Positions 7,089 to 12,593 of a stretch of DNA of 14,084 nucleotides are shown piece by piece (positions within the stretch are counted from its first letter, which is position 1; each line of letters opens with the position of its first letter). The position numbers and the translations under genes are program-made. This DNA is from an uncultured Eubacteriales bacterium (lineage in GTDB: Bacteria; Bacillota; Clostridia; Oscillospirales; Oscillospiraceae), in contig CAUABY010000027.1 of the NCBI GenBank assembly GCA_958427375.1, positions 1 through 14,084 of the forward strand. Reading direction: 5' to 3'. Under the pieces are notes generated by a model. The model was not told the origin of the DNA. It made no database searches and saw nothing but the letters and a program-made list of their open reading frames with translations.

Positions 7089-7120
7089 AAAAGCCTTGAG
7101 GCTGAGGCCTCAAGGCTTTT
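7089..7120. terminator. Perfect bidirectional Rho-independent terminator
   Basis: A 14-bp perfect stem (AAAAGCCTTGAGGC / GCCTCAAGGCTTTT) with the tetraloop TGAG. T-runs are provided on both strands by the ends of the stem. It separates the phosphodiesterase operon (plus) from the peroxide-defence genes (minus). Confidence 0.95.
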
Positions 7121-7135
7121 ACTGTTGTTGTTAAC

Positions 7136-7270
7136 TTACGCTTCGGCGGTGAACTCGTCCTTACCGACGCCGCAGAGCTCGCAGGTGAAATCATCGGGGA
7201 GAGCCTCCCACTTGGTTCCCTGCTCGTCCTCGTCGTACACCCAGCCGCATACATTGCAGACATACTTCAT
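7136..7270 (-). CDS. Short rubredoxin-like protein (44 aa)
   Basis: A small iron-binding electron carrier, only 44 residues. Two knuckles are intact: YVCNVCGW (Cys5, Cys8) and FTCELCGVGKDEF (Cys30, Cys33), the four-Cys iron site of rubredoxin. Typical rubredoxins have 50-54 residues; here the loop after the first knuckle is shortened, running directly from VYDEDEQGTKWEALPDDF to the second knuckle. The conserved aromatic and Pro-Asp-Asp segment remains. The start has GGAG eight bases upstream, and a perfect TATAAT (minus strand, 7308-7303) lies further up. Its place after reverse rubrerythrin and PerR suggests it delivers electrons for peroxide or oxygen reduction. Sure as a rubredoxin-type site; the redox behaviour of the shortened loop is unknown. 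Confidence 0.88.
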   Translation of the reverse strand: MKYVCNVCGWVYDEDEQGTKWEALPDDFTCELCGVGKDEFTAEA

Positions 7271-7281
7271 TTGCAATTCTC

Positions 7282-7303
7282 CTTTTTTAGTACTTTTTTA
7301 GTA
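7282..7303 (-). repeat. Tandem 11-bp direct repeat in the rubredoxin leader
   Basis: On the minus strand TACTAAAAAAG occurs twice in immediate succession. The first copy begins within the TATAAT element and the second runs into the ribosome-binding site (AAAGGAG). It may come from slippage or hold a regulator or translation signal. Confidence 0.8.
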
Positions 7304-7308
7304 TTATA
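7303..7308 (-). promoter_or_regulatory. Candidate -10 element for the rubredoxin gene
   Basis: A perfect TATAAT on the minus strand 33 bases upstream of the rubredoxin ATG. No good -35 lies 16-18 bases before it, so it would be weak or activator-dependent. Confidence 0.4.
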
Positions 7309-7318
7309 GGATATGTGT

Positions 7319-7349
7319 TTTGCTGAGTTTTATTCCGATACTCAGCAAA
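7319..7349 (-). other. Intercistronic stem-loop between rubrerythrin and rubredoxin genes
   Basis: A perfect 10-bp inverted repeat (TTTGCTGAGT / ACTCAGCAAA) with an 11-base loop, 11 bp beyond the rubrerythrin stop. On the minus strand the following bases are CACATATCC with no T-run, so it would at most be a partial terminator or an mRNA-stabilising end. Confidence 0.65.
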
Positions 7350-7360
7350 GCTTTTACGGC

Positions 7361-7927
7361 TTACTTGAAGTAGCGCTCAAGCAGACCCTGGAATGCCTTG
7401 CCGTGGCGGGCCTCGTCACGTGCCATCTCGTGGACGGTATCATGGATAGCGTCGAGATTGTACTTCTTGGCGAGCTTTGCAAGCTCAAACTTGCCCGCGG
7501 TAGCGCCGTTCTCGGCCTCAACGCGCATCTCAAGGTTCTTCTTGGTGCTGTCGGTGACGACATCGCCGAGGAGTTCCGCAAACTTTGCGGCGTGCTCAGC
7601 CTCTTCAAGGCCGGCCTTCTCCCAGTACATGCCGATTTCAGGATAACCCTCGCGGTGGGCAACGCGTGCCATTGCAAGGTACATACCAACCTCGGTGCAT
7701 TCACCGGTGAAGTTTGCCATCAGGCCGTCAATAATCTCCTTCTGGACTTCCTCAGGAACGTCCGCGCCAAACTGTCTGCCAACGCCGACAACATGCTCTG
7801 CTGCCCAGCTCATCTCAGCTTTCTGCTCGATGAACTTGGATCCGGGAACCTTGCACTGGGGGCAGAACTCAGGGGGAGTATCTCCCTCATGAACATAACC
7901 ACATACCGGGCAAACCCATTTCTTCAT
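7361..7927 (-). CDS. rbr: Reverse rubrerythrin (N-terminal rubredoxin domain plus diiron ferritin-like domain)
   Basis: A peroxide- and oxygen-scavenging enzyme of anaerobes, 188 residues. The domain order is reversed relative to classical rubrerythrin: a rubredoxin-like zinc-ribbon-sized domain comes first (WVCPVCGYVHEG, Cys6/Cys9; EFCPQCKVPGSKF, Cys22/Cys25), then a four-helix diiron domain. The diiron ligands are visible as FTGECTE (about 73-79), EEAEH with E109-x-x-H112, the MRVEAEN helix (134-140), and DEARH with E172-x-x-H175. This order matches the reverse rubrerythrins of clostridia, which are strongly induced by oxygen and controlled by PerR. The start follows AGGAGG at ideal spacing, indicating high expression. 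It lies between PerR and the short rubredoxin on the same strand, 70 bp after perR. Confidence 0.96.
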   Translation of the reverse strand: MKKWVCPVCGYVHEGDTPPEFCPQCKVPGSKFIEQKAEMSWAAEHVVGVGRQFGADVPEEVQKEIIDGLMANFTGECTEVGMYLAMARVAHREGYPEIGMYWEKAGLEEAEHAAKFAELLGDVVTDSTKKNLEMRVEAENGATAGKFELAKLAKKYNLDAIHDTVHEMARDEARHGKAFQGLLERYFK

Positions 7928-7972
7928 TTGTAATTCCTCCTGAAATTTTAATTTTTATTATCATTTTATATA

Positions 7973-7992
7973 TTATCGCTTTCGCGCGATAA
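7973..7992 (-). other. Hairpin between perR and rubrerythrin genes
   Basis: A 7-bp perfect inverted repeat, TTATCGC / GCGATAA, with a 6-base loop, five bp after the perR stop and followed by an AT-rich stretch rather than a T-run. It could be a weak attenuator or part of an operator for the rubrerythrin gene; a loose TTTATC-17-TATAAA promoter overlaps it. Confidence 0.5.
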
Positions 7993-7997
7993 ACAGA

Positions 7998-8387
7998 TTA
8001 TTTGCGGCAGGCGCGGCACAGCCCGTGCAGCGTGAGCGTGTAGCCCTCCGCAAGGCAGCCGGAGCTTGCGTCCACCTCTTCATATAGTTCGCTGACTACA
8101 TCCGGCAGGAATAAATCCTGCACACAGCGGCAATTGCGGCAGAGAAAGTGTGAGTGCGGCTCAGTTCTGGCGTCATAGCGCTCTTGCGCGTCCACCCGGC
8201 CGACGGTGATTATCTGCCCCTCCTCTGCCAGCACGGCCAAGTTCCTGTACACCGTACCCAGGCTCAGCTCCGGGATTTCCGGCTTGAGCCGCTTATACAG
8301 CATTTCCGCCGTGGGGTGGTCTTTCGCGGAATACAGGCAGTCATAGATAGCTTGGCGCTTTTTACTGTTGTTGCGTCTAATTTCCAT
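7998..8387 (-). CDS. perR: Peroxide-sensing Fur-family repressor PerR
   Basis: A 129-residue Fur-superfamily metalloregulator: winged helix-turn-helix (about 1-70, with the TVYRNLAVLAEEG recognition region at 45-57) and a C-terminal dimerisation/metal domain. Every regulatory-site ligand of Bacillus PerR has a counterpart with matching spacing: His24 (HPTAEML), Asp72 (ERYD), His78 and His80 (PHSH), and Asp91 (QDLFLP). The Asp at the last position, rather than Glu, is the feature that marks PerR over Fur and supports peroxide sensing by His oxidation. The structural zinc site is present as Cys83/Cys86 and Cys124/Cys127. The start has GGAG five bases upstream and a promoter with nested inverted repeats near its start point, consistent with autoregulation. 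Divergent from nothing; it heads the rubrerythrin-rubredoxin cluster. Confidence 0.92.
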   Translation of the reverse strand: MEIRRNNSKKRQAIYDCLYSAKDHPTAEMLYKRLKPEIPELSLGTVYRNLAVLAEEGQIITVGRVDAQERYDARTEPHSHFLCRNCRCVQDLFLPDVVSELYEEVDASSGCLAEGYTLTLHGLCRACRK

Positions 8388-8419
8388 AGCTGCTCCGTTT
8401 CCTTAGTAGTTTGAGTCCA

Positions 8420-8448
8420 AATCAGTAATCATTCTTGATTTCGTTGAT
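8420..8448. promoter_or_regulatory. Candidate PerR operator at the perR start point
   Basis: Nested inverted half-sites: AATCA (8420-8424), AATCA (8427-8431), TGATT (8436-8440) and TGAT (8445-8448). The inner pair forms AATCA-4-TGATT. They lie over and just downstream of the predicted transcription start of perR. They do not match the Bacillus PerR box closely, so the assignment rests on position and symmetry. Confidence 0.45.
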
Positions 8449-8477
8449 AATATACCATACACTTCACAGTTTGTAAA
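8449..8477 (-). promoter_or_regulatory. perR promoter
   Basis: Minus strand: -35 TTTACA (8477-8472), a 17-base spacer, -10 TATATT (8454-8449). The start would be near 8442, about 55 bases before the perR ATG. Confidence 0.7.
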
Positions 8478-8499
8478 GGGGTATTTTAAAAAATTTTTT

Positions 8500-8523
8500 A
8501 CTAAAATCCGTACTAAAATCCGT
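8500..8523. repeat. Tandem 12-bp direct repeat between spoIIP and perR
   Basis: ACTAAAATCCGT occurs twice back to back (8500-8511 and 8512-8523), seven bases beyond the spoIIP stop and just upstream of the perR promoter. An A6/T6-type stretch lies next to it. Confidence 0.85.
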
Positions 8524-8530
8524 ATTACTA

Positions 8531-9661
8531 TTACTCGGCGTTACTCAGCTGCCCCTCCGGCGCAGTGACGAGCGCGGCGAGCGCAGGGCCCGCAGAATCC
8601 GCAAAAAGCCGCACGGCCGCAAGTGCCTCTTGAAGGGTATTGCCGCTGCTGCCTACCTCCAAAATGATTGAGCCGGAGGTGAGATGCTGATTATAGCGCT
8701 GAGGCACGAGGAGGATTGGGCGCATGAGCGTGGGGTGCGCAGCCGTGACAGCGCGCTGGAGATACACGGCGAGGGCGAGATTATCGCGCCAGCCGCTGTG
8801 GGCAAGCCCGCTCTCGTCCGTGCCGACGACCATCATAACCTGACTTGCGCACACCCCCTCCTCCTCCGCCATGGTCTTGTACACTATGCCGCTGCTGCCG
8901 AGCGCGTCGCGGTGGACGTCAATAACCATGCGGATACTGGGGTACTCGGTGAGCCAGTTTTCGACTGCCTCTCCGGAGCGGGTATAGGAGCCTGTATAGC
9001 TGGGGTAGTCATATATGCCGCGGTCGTGTACGGTCTCCAAACCCGCAGAGTTCAGGATTGAGCACAGCTCATCGCCGACGCGGACTATATTATAGTTTGT
9101 GTCCTCGGTGCGGCTGCTGTCACTGGCCTCGTATTTATCCAGTCCCGCCGGTGTATAGGCCTCGCTCGAATGGGTGTGGATGACGAGGATTTGCGGCTTG
9201 TCCGGCTCGAAGCTCAGCCCCGGCCCCTGCATGAGAAGCTTGCCGACATCCGCCTGATAGCCTGTCTGGTTTTTTATGGCAAGGCCGCCCTCGATTGTCG
9301 TCTCCACGACCTGCTCCTCCCCTTGCTCTGTCATGGTCACGGCGAGGGCGGGTATCATCTCGGCTTCGGCGGCGCTGTCGGCGGCATAGGCTTCCACCCC
9401 GTCACCGGGGAGCGGGACGAACACGTTCAGCGGCGCGGCAGTGGCTCGGCTCTCAGCGGCAGTAATGTCCGGCTCCGGCGCGGGCATCGACACGGCATCC
9501 GGGACAGGCGCGGCGTCGACCGTAACATTCGTCATTCTGCCGCGCTCTATACTGCTCTGCCGGTAGTCGGCAATATAAGCGTACATCGGCGAGGCGCAGA
9601 AAATATAAAGGCTCATGGACAGCACAAGCGCCGCGGAAAGGTTTTTCATCACACGCAACAT
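8531..9661 (-). CDS. spoIIP: Stage II sporulation protein P (SpoIIP), peptidoglycan hydrolase
   Basis: Cell-wall amidase/endopeptidase of the engulfment machinery, 376 residues. An N-terminal hydrophobic anchor (about 8-30) is followed by a variable linker rich in Ala, Pro and Glu (48-120) and the SpoIIP catalytic domain: ILVIHTHSSEAYTP (158-171) with the paired His and Glu, DTNYNIVRVGDEL (187-199), the SYTRS segment, DVHRDAL (248-254), and a late LEVGSSGNT (334-342) carrying the conserved acidic residue and asparagine. These are the metal-ligand and catalytic motifs of the family. The start follows GGGTGGTG. The stop is seven bp from a tandem repeat and no obvious terminator follows, so read-through toward perR is possible. 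Gpr, a common upstream neighbour in related genomes, is absent; the gene upstream is divergent. Confidence 0.95.
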   Translation of the reverse strand: MLRVMKNLSAALVLSMSLYIFCASPMYAYIADYRQSSIERGRMTNVTVDAAPVPDAVSMPAPEPDITAAESRATAAPLNVFVPLPGDGVEAYAADSAAEAEMIPALAVTMTEQGEEQVVETTIEGGLAIKNQTGYQADVGKLLMQGPGLSFEPDKPQILVIHTHSSEAYTPAGLDKYEASDSSRTEDTNYNIVRVGDELCSILNSAGLETVHDRGIYDYPSYTGSYTRSGEAVENWLTEYPSIRMVIDVHRDALGSSGIVYKTMAEEEGVCASQVMMVVGTDESGLAHSGWRDNLALAVYLQRAVTAAHPTLMRPILLVPQRYNQHLTSGSIILEVGSSGNTLQEALAAVRLFADSAGPALAALVTAPEGQLSNAE

Positions 9662-9816
9662 TTTTCACCACCCGTAATACTTGGCGGCGGGCACGGCGCG
9701 CATCTGCCAAGCCCCCGTCAACTCAAACCTATGTGTACTCGCTTTGGTTTATTCCGCGGCGCTTGCAAAATGCGGCGGCGCGTGTTACACTTTGTTTTGT
9801 CGAGAAATACGCGGCG

Positions 9817-9845
9817 TTGAAAATCGGCGTGCTGTATACTATAAT
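9817..9845 (+). promoter_or_regulatory. Near-consensus sigma-A promoter of the TSCPD-sleB-rsmG unit
   Basis: -35 TTGAAA (9817-9822), a 17-base spacer, -10 TATAAT (9840-9845). It is followed by AAAGGAAGG, the ribosome-binding site of the first gene. The rest of the 202-bp divergent gap (9662-9863) shows no clear promoter toward spoIIP. Confidence 0.85.
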
Positions 9846-9863
9846 TAAAGGAAGGCAAATGAC

Positions 9864-10115
9864 ATGAAATATAATTTCAGACCCAGAGGGGTTTGCTCTC
9901 AGATGATGGAATTCGACGTTACAGACAACAAGATCTCCGGTCTGCGCGTCATGGGCGGGTGCAGCGGCAATTTGCAGGGTATAGCCAAGCTCGTGGAGGG
10001 CATGGACATTGACGAGGTTATTGAAAGGCTCGGCGGCATACGCTGCGGCTTTAAGAACACCTCCTGCCCCGACCAACTCGCAAAGGCGCTCAAGGACTTC
10101 AAGGCTGAGCAGTGA
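9864..10115 (+). CDS. TSCPD-domain protein (TIGR03905-type)
   Basis: A small 83-residue protein with the TSCPD motif near its end (NTSCPDQLAKAL, Cys68). Other cysteines sit in conserved-looking settings: Cys11 (RGVCSQ), Cys33 (GGCSGN) and Cys61 (IRCGFKNTS). Four cysteines suggest metal binding. TSCPD domains also occur at the end of some ribonucleotide reductases; the free-standing form is of unknown role. The start has AAGGAAGG eight bases upstream; an ATG five bases earlier only opens a two-codon frame (ATG ACA TGA) overlapping the true start. The stop overlaps the next gene's GTG start (GTGA), so translation is coupled to the cortex hydrolase gene. Confidence 0.88.
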   Translation: MKYNFRPRGVCSQMMEFDVTDNKISGLRVMGGCSGNLQGIAKLVEGMDIDEVIERLGGIRCGFKNTSCPDQLAKALKDFKAEQ

Positions 10116-10981
10116 GACGGGCTGTAAGGCGGCTTATCTGCGCGGTGCTGTGCCTTGCGCTGCTTGGCGGCAGCGCGGCCTTTGCCGCGGGGCGCGAGCG
10201 CCCGGCGCTTGATGAACTGCGCGTCTACCACTGCTCGCTTTTGGCCGGGCGCGCCTACCGCAGCGGAGAGGACATATTCATGTCACTGAGCGACTTCGGT
10301 GATATATACGACATCGCCCTGCGAGTTGAGAACACGCGCGAGGGCTTCACCGCCGACGCGCCGGGGCTTGAGCTGGCCGGGACGAGGGACAGCGGCTACA
10401 TGACGGCAAACTACCGTTACATCTATCTGCCACGCGGCTATCTTATAAGCGGCGGGGAGCTGTATCTACCGCTCGACGCGCTGTGCCGCATATTCGGCGT
10501 GACGGCGGAGATTGGCGTGGAGCGGGTGGACTTGACCACCGCGCAGGCGCGGCTCATATCCGGCGGGGAGGACTATTATGAGATGAACTGCGACCCGCAG
10601 GCGCTCTACTGGCTGCCGCGCATTGGCTATGGCGAGGCATACGAGCAGCCGCTGGCGGGCATTATGGGCGTGTGCAGCGTGGTGCTAAACCGCGTGGCGG
10701 ATGAGGACTTCCCGAACACGATTTTTGAGGTGCTCTATGACAACAAGCACACGGTGCAGTTCACCCCGGTGACGACGCTTGCCATGAAAGACAAGCCCGA
10801 CGAGATATACTGCATTGCATCCTATCTCGTGCTTGAGGGCTACAACGTTGTGGGCGAGAGCACGTATTTTGTCAATCCCGCGGGCGGTGCCAACGCGTGG
10901 TTTGAGCAGAATTTGAGCTATGTTGTGACCTATGGCAACCATGAATTCTACAAGGCTGTGGATGAGGAAGAAGATGCTTGA
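10112..10981 (+). CDS. Secreted SleB-type cell wall / spore cortex hydrolase
   Basis: A 289-residue secreted protein. Residues 1-26 form a signal peptide (basic start, hydrophobic core, AFAA cleavage region). Residues 30-150 look like a stalk domain of the copper-amine-oxidase-N type (LSDFGDIYD; YRYIYLPRGYLISGGELYLPLDALCRIFGV), often found before wall hydrolases in clostridia. Residues 165-285 are the SleB/Hydrolase_2 lytic transglycosylase domain: GYGEAYEQP with the catalytic Glu175, VCSVVLNRVADEDFP, VQFTPV, STYFVNP (250-256) and GNHEFYKA (275-282). SleB opens spore cortex at germination; related CwlJ and vegetative enzymes share the fold, so cortex lysis is likely but not proven. Translation starts at a GTG overlapping the previous stop. 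It ends in an acidic tail (DEEEDA) overlapping rsmG. Confidence 0.88.
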   Translation: MRRAVRRLICAVLCLALLGGSAAFAAGRERPALDELRVYHCSLLAGRAYRSGEDIFMSLSDFGDIYDIALRVENTREGFTADAPGLELAGTRDSGYMTANYRYIYLPRGYLISGGELYLPLDALCRIFGVTAEIGVERVDLTTAQARLISGGEDYYEMNCDPQALYWLPRIGYGEAYEQPLAGIMGVCSVVLNRVADEDFPNTIFEVLYDNKHTVQFTPVTTLAMKDKPDEIYCIASYLVLEGYNVVGESTYFVNPAGGANAWFEQNLSYVVTYGNHEFYKAVDEEEDA

Positions 10982-11678
10982 AGAAATACTGAAAACGGGC
11001 TTTGCCGAGCTTGGGCTGAGCCTTGAAGAAAACGCGCTGACGCGCTACCGCACATACTACACCGAGCTTGACGAGGTAAACCGCGTGATGAACCTGACGG
11101 CCATCAGCGGTGAGGCCGACTCCGCGCGGCTGCACTTTTTAGACTGCGCCGCCGTGCTGAACGCCGCAAAGCTTGACGGCAAGCGCGCCATTGACGTGGG
11201 CACAGGCGCGGGCTTTCCGGGGCTGGCACTGAAAATCGCCTGTCCGGGGCTGGATTTGACCCTGCTTGACAGCTTGGACAAGCGCATTGGTTTTTTGAAA
11301 AATACCTGCGCAAAGCTCGGCTTCGATGATGTGAACTGCATCCACGCGCGCGCCGAGGAAGCGCCGGCGGAGCTGCGCGAGAGCTTTGATTTCGCGCTCT
11401 CCCGCGCAGTTGCCCGGCTGAACCTCTTGGCCGAGCTGTGCCTGCCCTTTGTAAAGCAGGGCGGCGCGTTTATTGCCATGAAAGGGCCGGACTGCGCCGG
11501 GGAGCTGAAAGAGGCCGGGCGCGCAATCGCCACACTCGGCGGGAAGGTGGAGAACCGCGTAAGCTACACCATTCCCGGCACCGATGTAACGCACAGCCTT
11601 GTCATCGTACGCAAGGTCAGGCCCACCCCAGCCAAGTACCCGCGCCGTTGGGCACAGATTAAGAAAACACCGCTATAA
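10974..11678 (+). CDS. rsmG: 16S rRNA (guanine-527 N7) methyltransferase RsmG
   Basis: Uses S-adenosylmethionine to methylate G527 in the 530 loop of 16S rRNA; its loss gives low-level streptomycin resistance in other bacteria. The 234 residues match the family length. Motifs: NLTAI (40-44), the SAM-binding DVGTGAGFPGL (74-84), LLDSLDKR (97-104), the SRAVARL segment (143-149) and FIAMKG with the conserved Lys. A longer frame can start at 10932, but the ATG at 10974 has GAGGAAG just upstream and gives the usual N-terminus (MLEEILKTG), overlapping the hydrolase stop by eight bases. So TSCPD, hydrolase and RsmG form one coupled unit. rsmG is commonly next to gidA/mnmG; here it is with a germination-type hydrolase. 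Confidence 0.96.
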   Translation: MLEEILKTGFAELGLSLEENALTRYRTYYTELDEVNRVMNLTAISGEADSARLHFLDCAAVLNAAKLDGKRAIDVGTGAGFPGLALKIACPGLDLTLLDSLDKRIGFLKNTCAKLGFDDVNCIHARAEEAPAELRESFDFALSRAVARLNLLAELCLPFVKQGGAFIAMKGPDCAGELKEAGRAIATLGGKVENRVSYTIPGTDVTHSLVIVRKVRPTPAKYPRRWAQIKKTPL

Positions 11679-11688
11679 ATGCAGGAAA

Positions 11689-11730
11689 AGCAGCGCTCTA
11701 TACCAGACATTGCTGATATGGAGCGCTGTT
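11689..11730. terminator. Bidirectional terminator between rsmG and the HAD phosphatase
   Basis: A 14-bp stem (AGCAGCGCTCTATA with TATGGAGCGCTGTT, two wobbles) around a 14-base loop. The plus strand continues CTGTTGTTTATAT; the minus strand continues TTTTCC, a short U-tract. It serves both convergent genes. Confidence 0.8.
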
Positions 11731-11742
11731 CTGTTGTTTATA

Positions 11743-12390
11743 TCACTCAAGCGCGGCGGCAAGCTCCGCTGTGCTGTGGACTATTTTCTGCGCCCCGGCG
11801 GCTATGAGCTCCGGCTCGTCTCTGAAGCCCCACGCGACCGAGATGCAGTCCATTCCGGCGTTTTTAGCCGTGGCAATATCCACCTCGGAATCGCCGACAT
11901 ACACGCAGTCGCCGGTGTCAAGCCCCATCTCGCGCATGGCGGCCAGAACGGTGTCGGGGCTGGGCTTGCGGCGCACATCGGGGCTCTCCCCTATCGCGCA
12001 CTCCAAAAGCGGGGTGAAAAACTCCGCCGCAAGCTCACGCACGGCGGCGTCCGGCTTATTGGACACCACCGCCTGCTTGACGCCCGCCTCCTTGAGCGCG
12101 CGCATCAGCTCAATAATACCGGCATATGGCGCTGTTTTGATGCGGCAGTGCGCATCATAGTACGGCGTATAGTAAGCGAGCACACGGCTGACAGTCTCGG
12201 CATCCGTATCTGCCGGGACGGACAGCTCAATTAGCCGCTGGGCACCGTTGCCCAGGAAACTGCGTATCTCATCCGCGCGGCGCTCAGGCATATCAAAGCG
12301 GCGGAGCGCCGCGTTGACCGCGTCCGTCAGATCCCGCAGGGTGTCAAGCACCGTACCGTCCATGTCATACAAAACTGCTTTATATCTCAT
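11743..12390 (-). CDS. HAD-superfamily phosphatase, phosphoglycolate phosphatase-like (subfamily IA)
   Basis: A cytoplasmic 215-residue phosphohydrolase. HAD motifs are complete: motif I YDMDGTVLDT with nucleophile Asp9 and acid/base Asp11; motif II VVSNKPD; motif III lysine in RRKPSPDTV; motif IV YVGDSEVDIATAKNAG. The helical cap between residues 15 and 85 marks subfamily IA, like Gph and PpaX. Substrate could be phosphoglycolate, pyrophosphate or another small phosphate ester; it cannot be chosen from sequence. ATG 12390 is preferred over the in-frame TTG at 12405 because GGAGGG lies seven bases upstream and overlaps that TTG. A perfect TATAAT stands at 12425-12420 on the minus strand, and a TTGACA (12438-12433) is too close to it to be its -35. 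Confidence 0.92.
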   Translation of the reverse strand: MRYKAVLYDMDGTVLDTLRDLTDAVNAALRRFDMPERRADEIRSFLGNGAQRLIELSVPADTDAETVSRVLAYYTPYYDAHCRIKTAPYAGIIELMRALKEAGVKQAVVSNKPDAAVRELAAEFFTPLLECAIGESPDVRRKPSPDTVLAAMREMGLDTGDCVYVGDSEVDIATAKNAGMDCISVAWGFRDEPELIAAGAQKIVHSTAELAAALE

Positions 12391-12419
12391 CAGCTTGCCC
12401 TCCAATTTGCACTATTGGA

Positions 12420-12425
12420 ATTATA
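12420..12425 (-). promoter_or_regulatory. Candidate -10 for the HAD phosphatase gene
   Basis: Perfect TATAAT on the minus strand 30 bases upstream of ATG. The nearest TTGACA (12438-12433) is only seven bases from it, and no good -35 lies 17 bases away. Confidence 0.45.
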
Positions 12426-12495
12426 CTACACATGTCAAGCTCAGGAGAATACCTGCCCCACAAAACCGGCGGGTTTGATTTCCCTCAGCTTATGC

Positions 12496-12525
12496 TTGAT
12501 ATAGCGCGGGAATTGTGATTAAATA
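12496..12525 (+). promoter_or_regulatory. Candidate promoter of the orphan solute-binding-like gene
   Basis: TTGATA (12496-12501), an 18-base spacer, TAAATA (12520-12525) with TGTGAT just before. Match is moderate; the start would fall about 60 bases before the ATG at 12594. Confidence 0.4.
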
Positions 12526-12593
12526 TATCTATCCATGTTTGACAGGAATAGACACAGCGTCGGCGCGAATTGTGCCGGCATGAGGCGCAAACT

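Noticed and set aside
7313..7933. Plus-strand open frame opposite rubrerythrin (206 codons)
   Set aside because: No motif or ribosome-binding site; the opposite strand encodes an intact reverse rubrerythrin behind AGGAGG.
8482..8500. A/T-only palindromic stretch after spoIIP as a terminator
   Set aside because: It has no GC-rich stem and is better seen as an AT-rich upstream element of the perR promoter.
9662..9863. Sporulation-type (sigma-E/F) promoter for spoIIP
   Set aside because: A GAATAAA and a CATAGGT lie upstream on the minus strand, but neither sequence nor spacing fits well enough to call.
9859..9867. Two-codon upstream frame ATG ACA TGA overlapping the TSCPD start
   Set aside because: Likely chance; it is too close to the true start for a separate ribosome-binding site.
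12433..12438. TTGACA on the minus strand as -35 of the HAD phosphatase promoter
   Set aside because: It is seven bases from the TATAAT, and the sequence 17 bases downstream of it is not a plausible -10.
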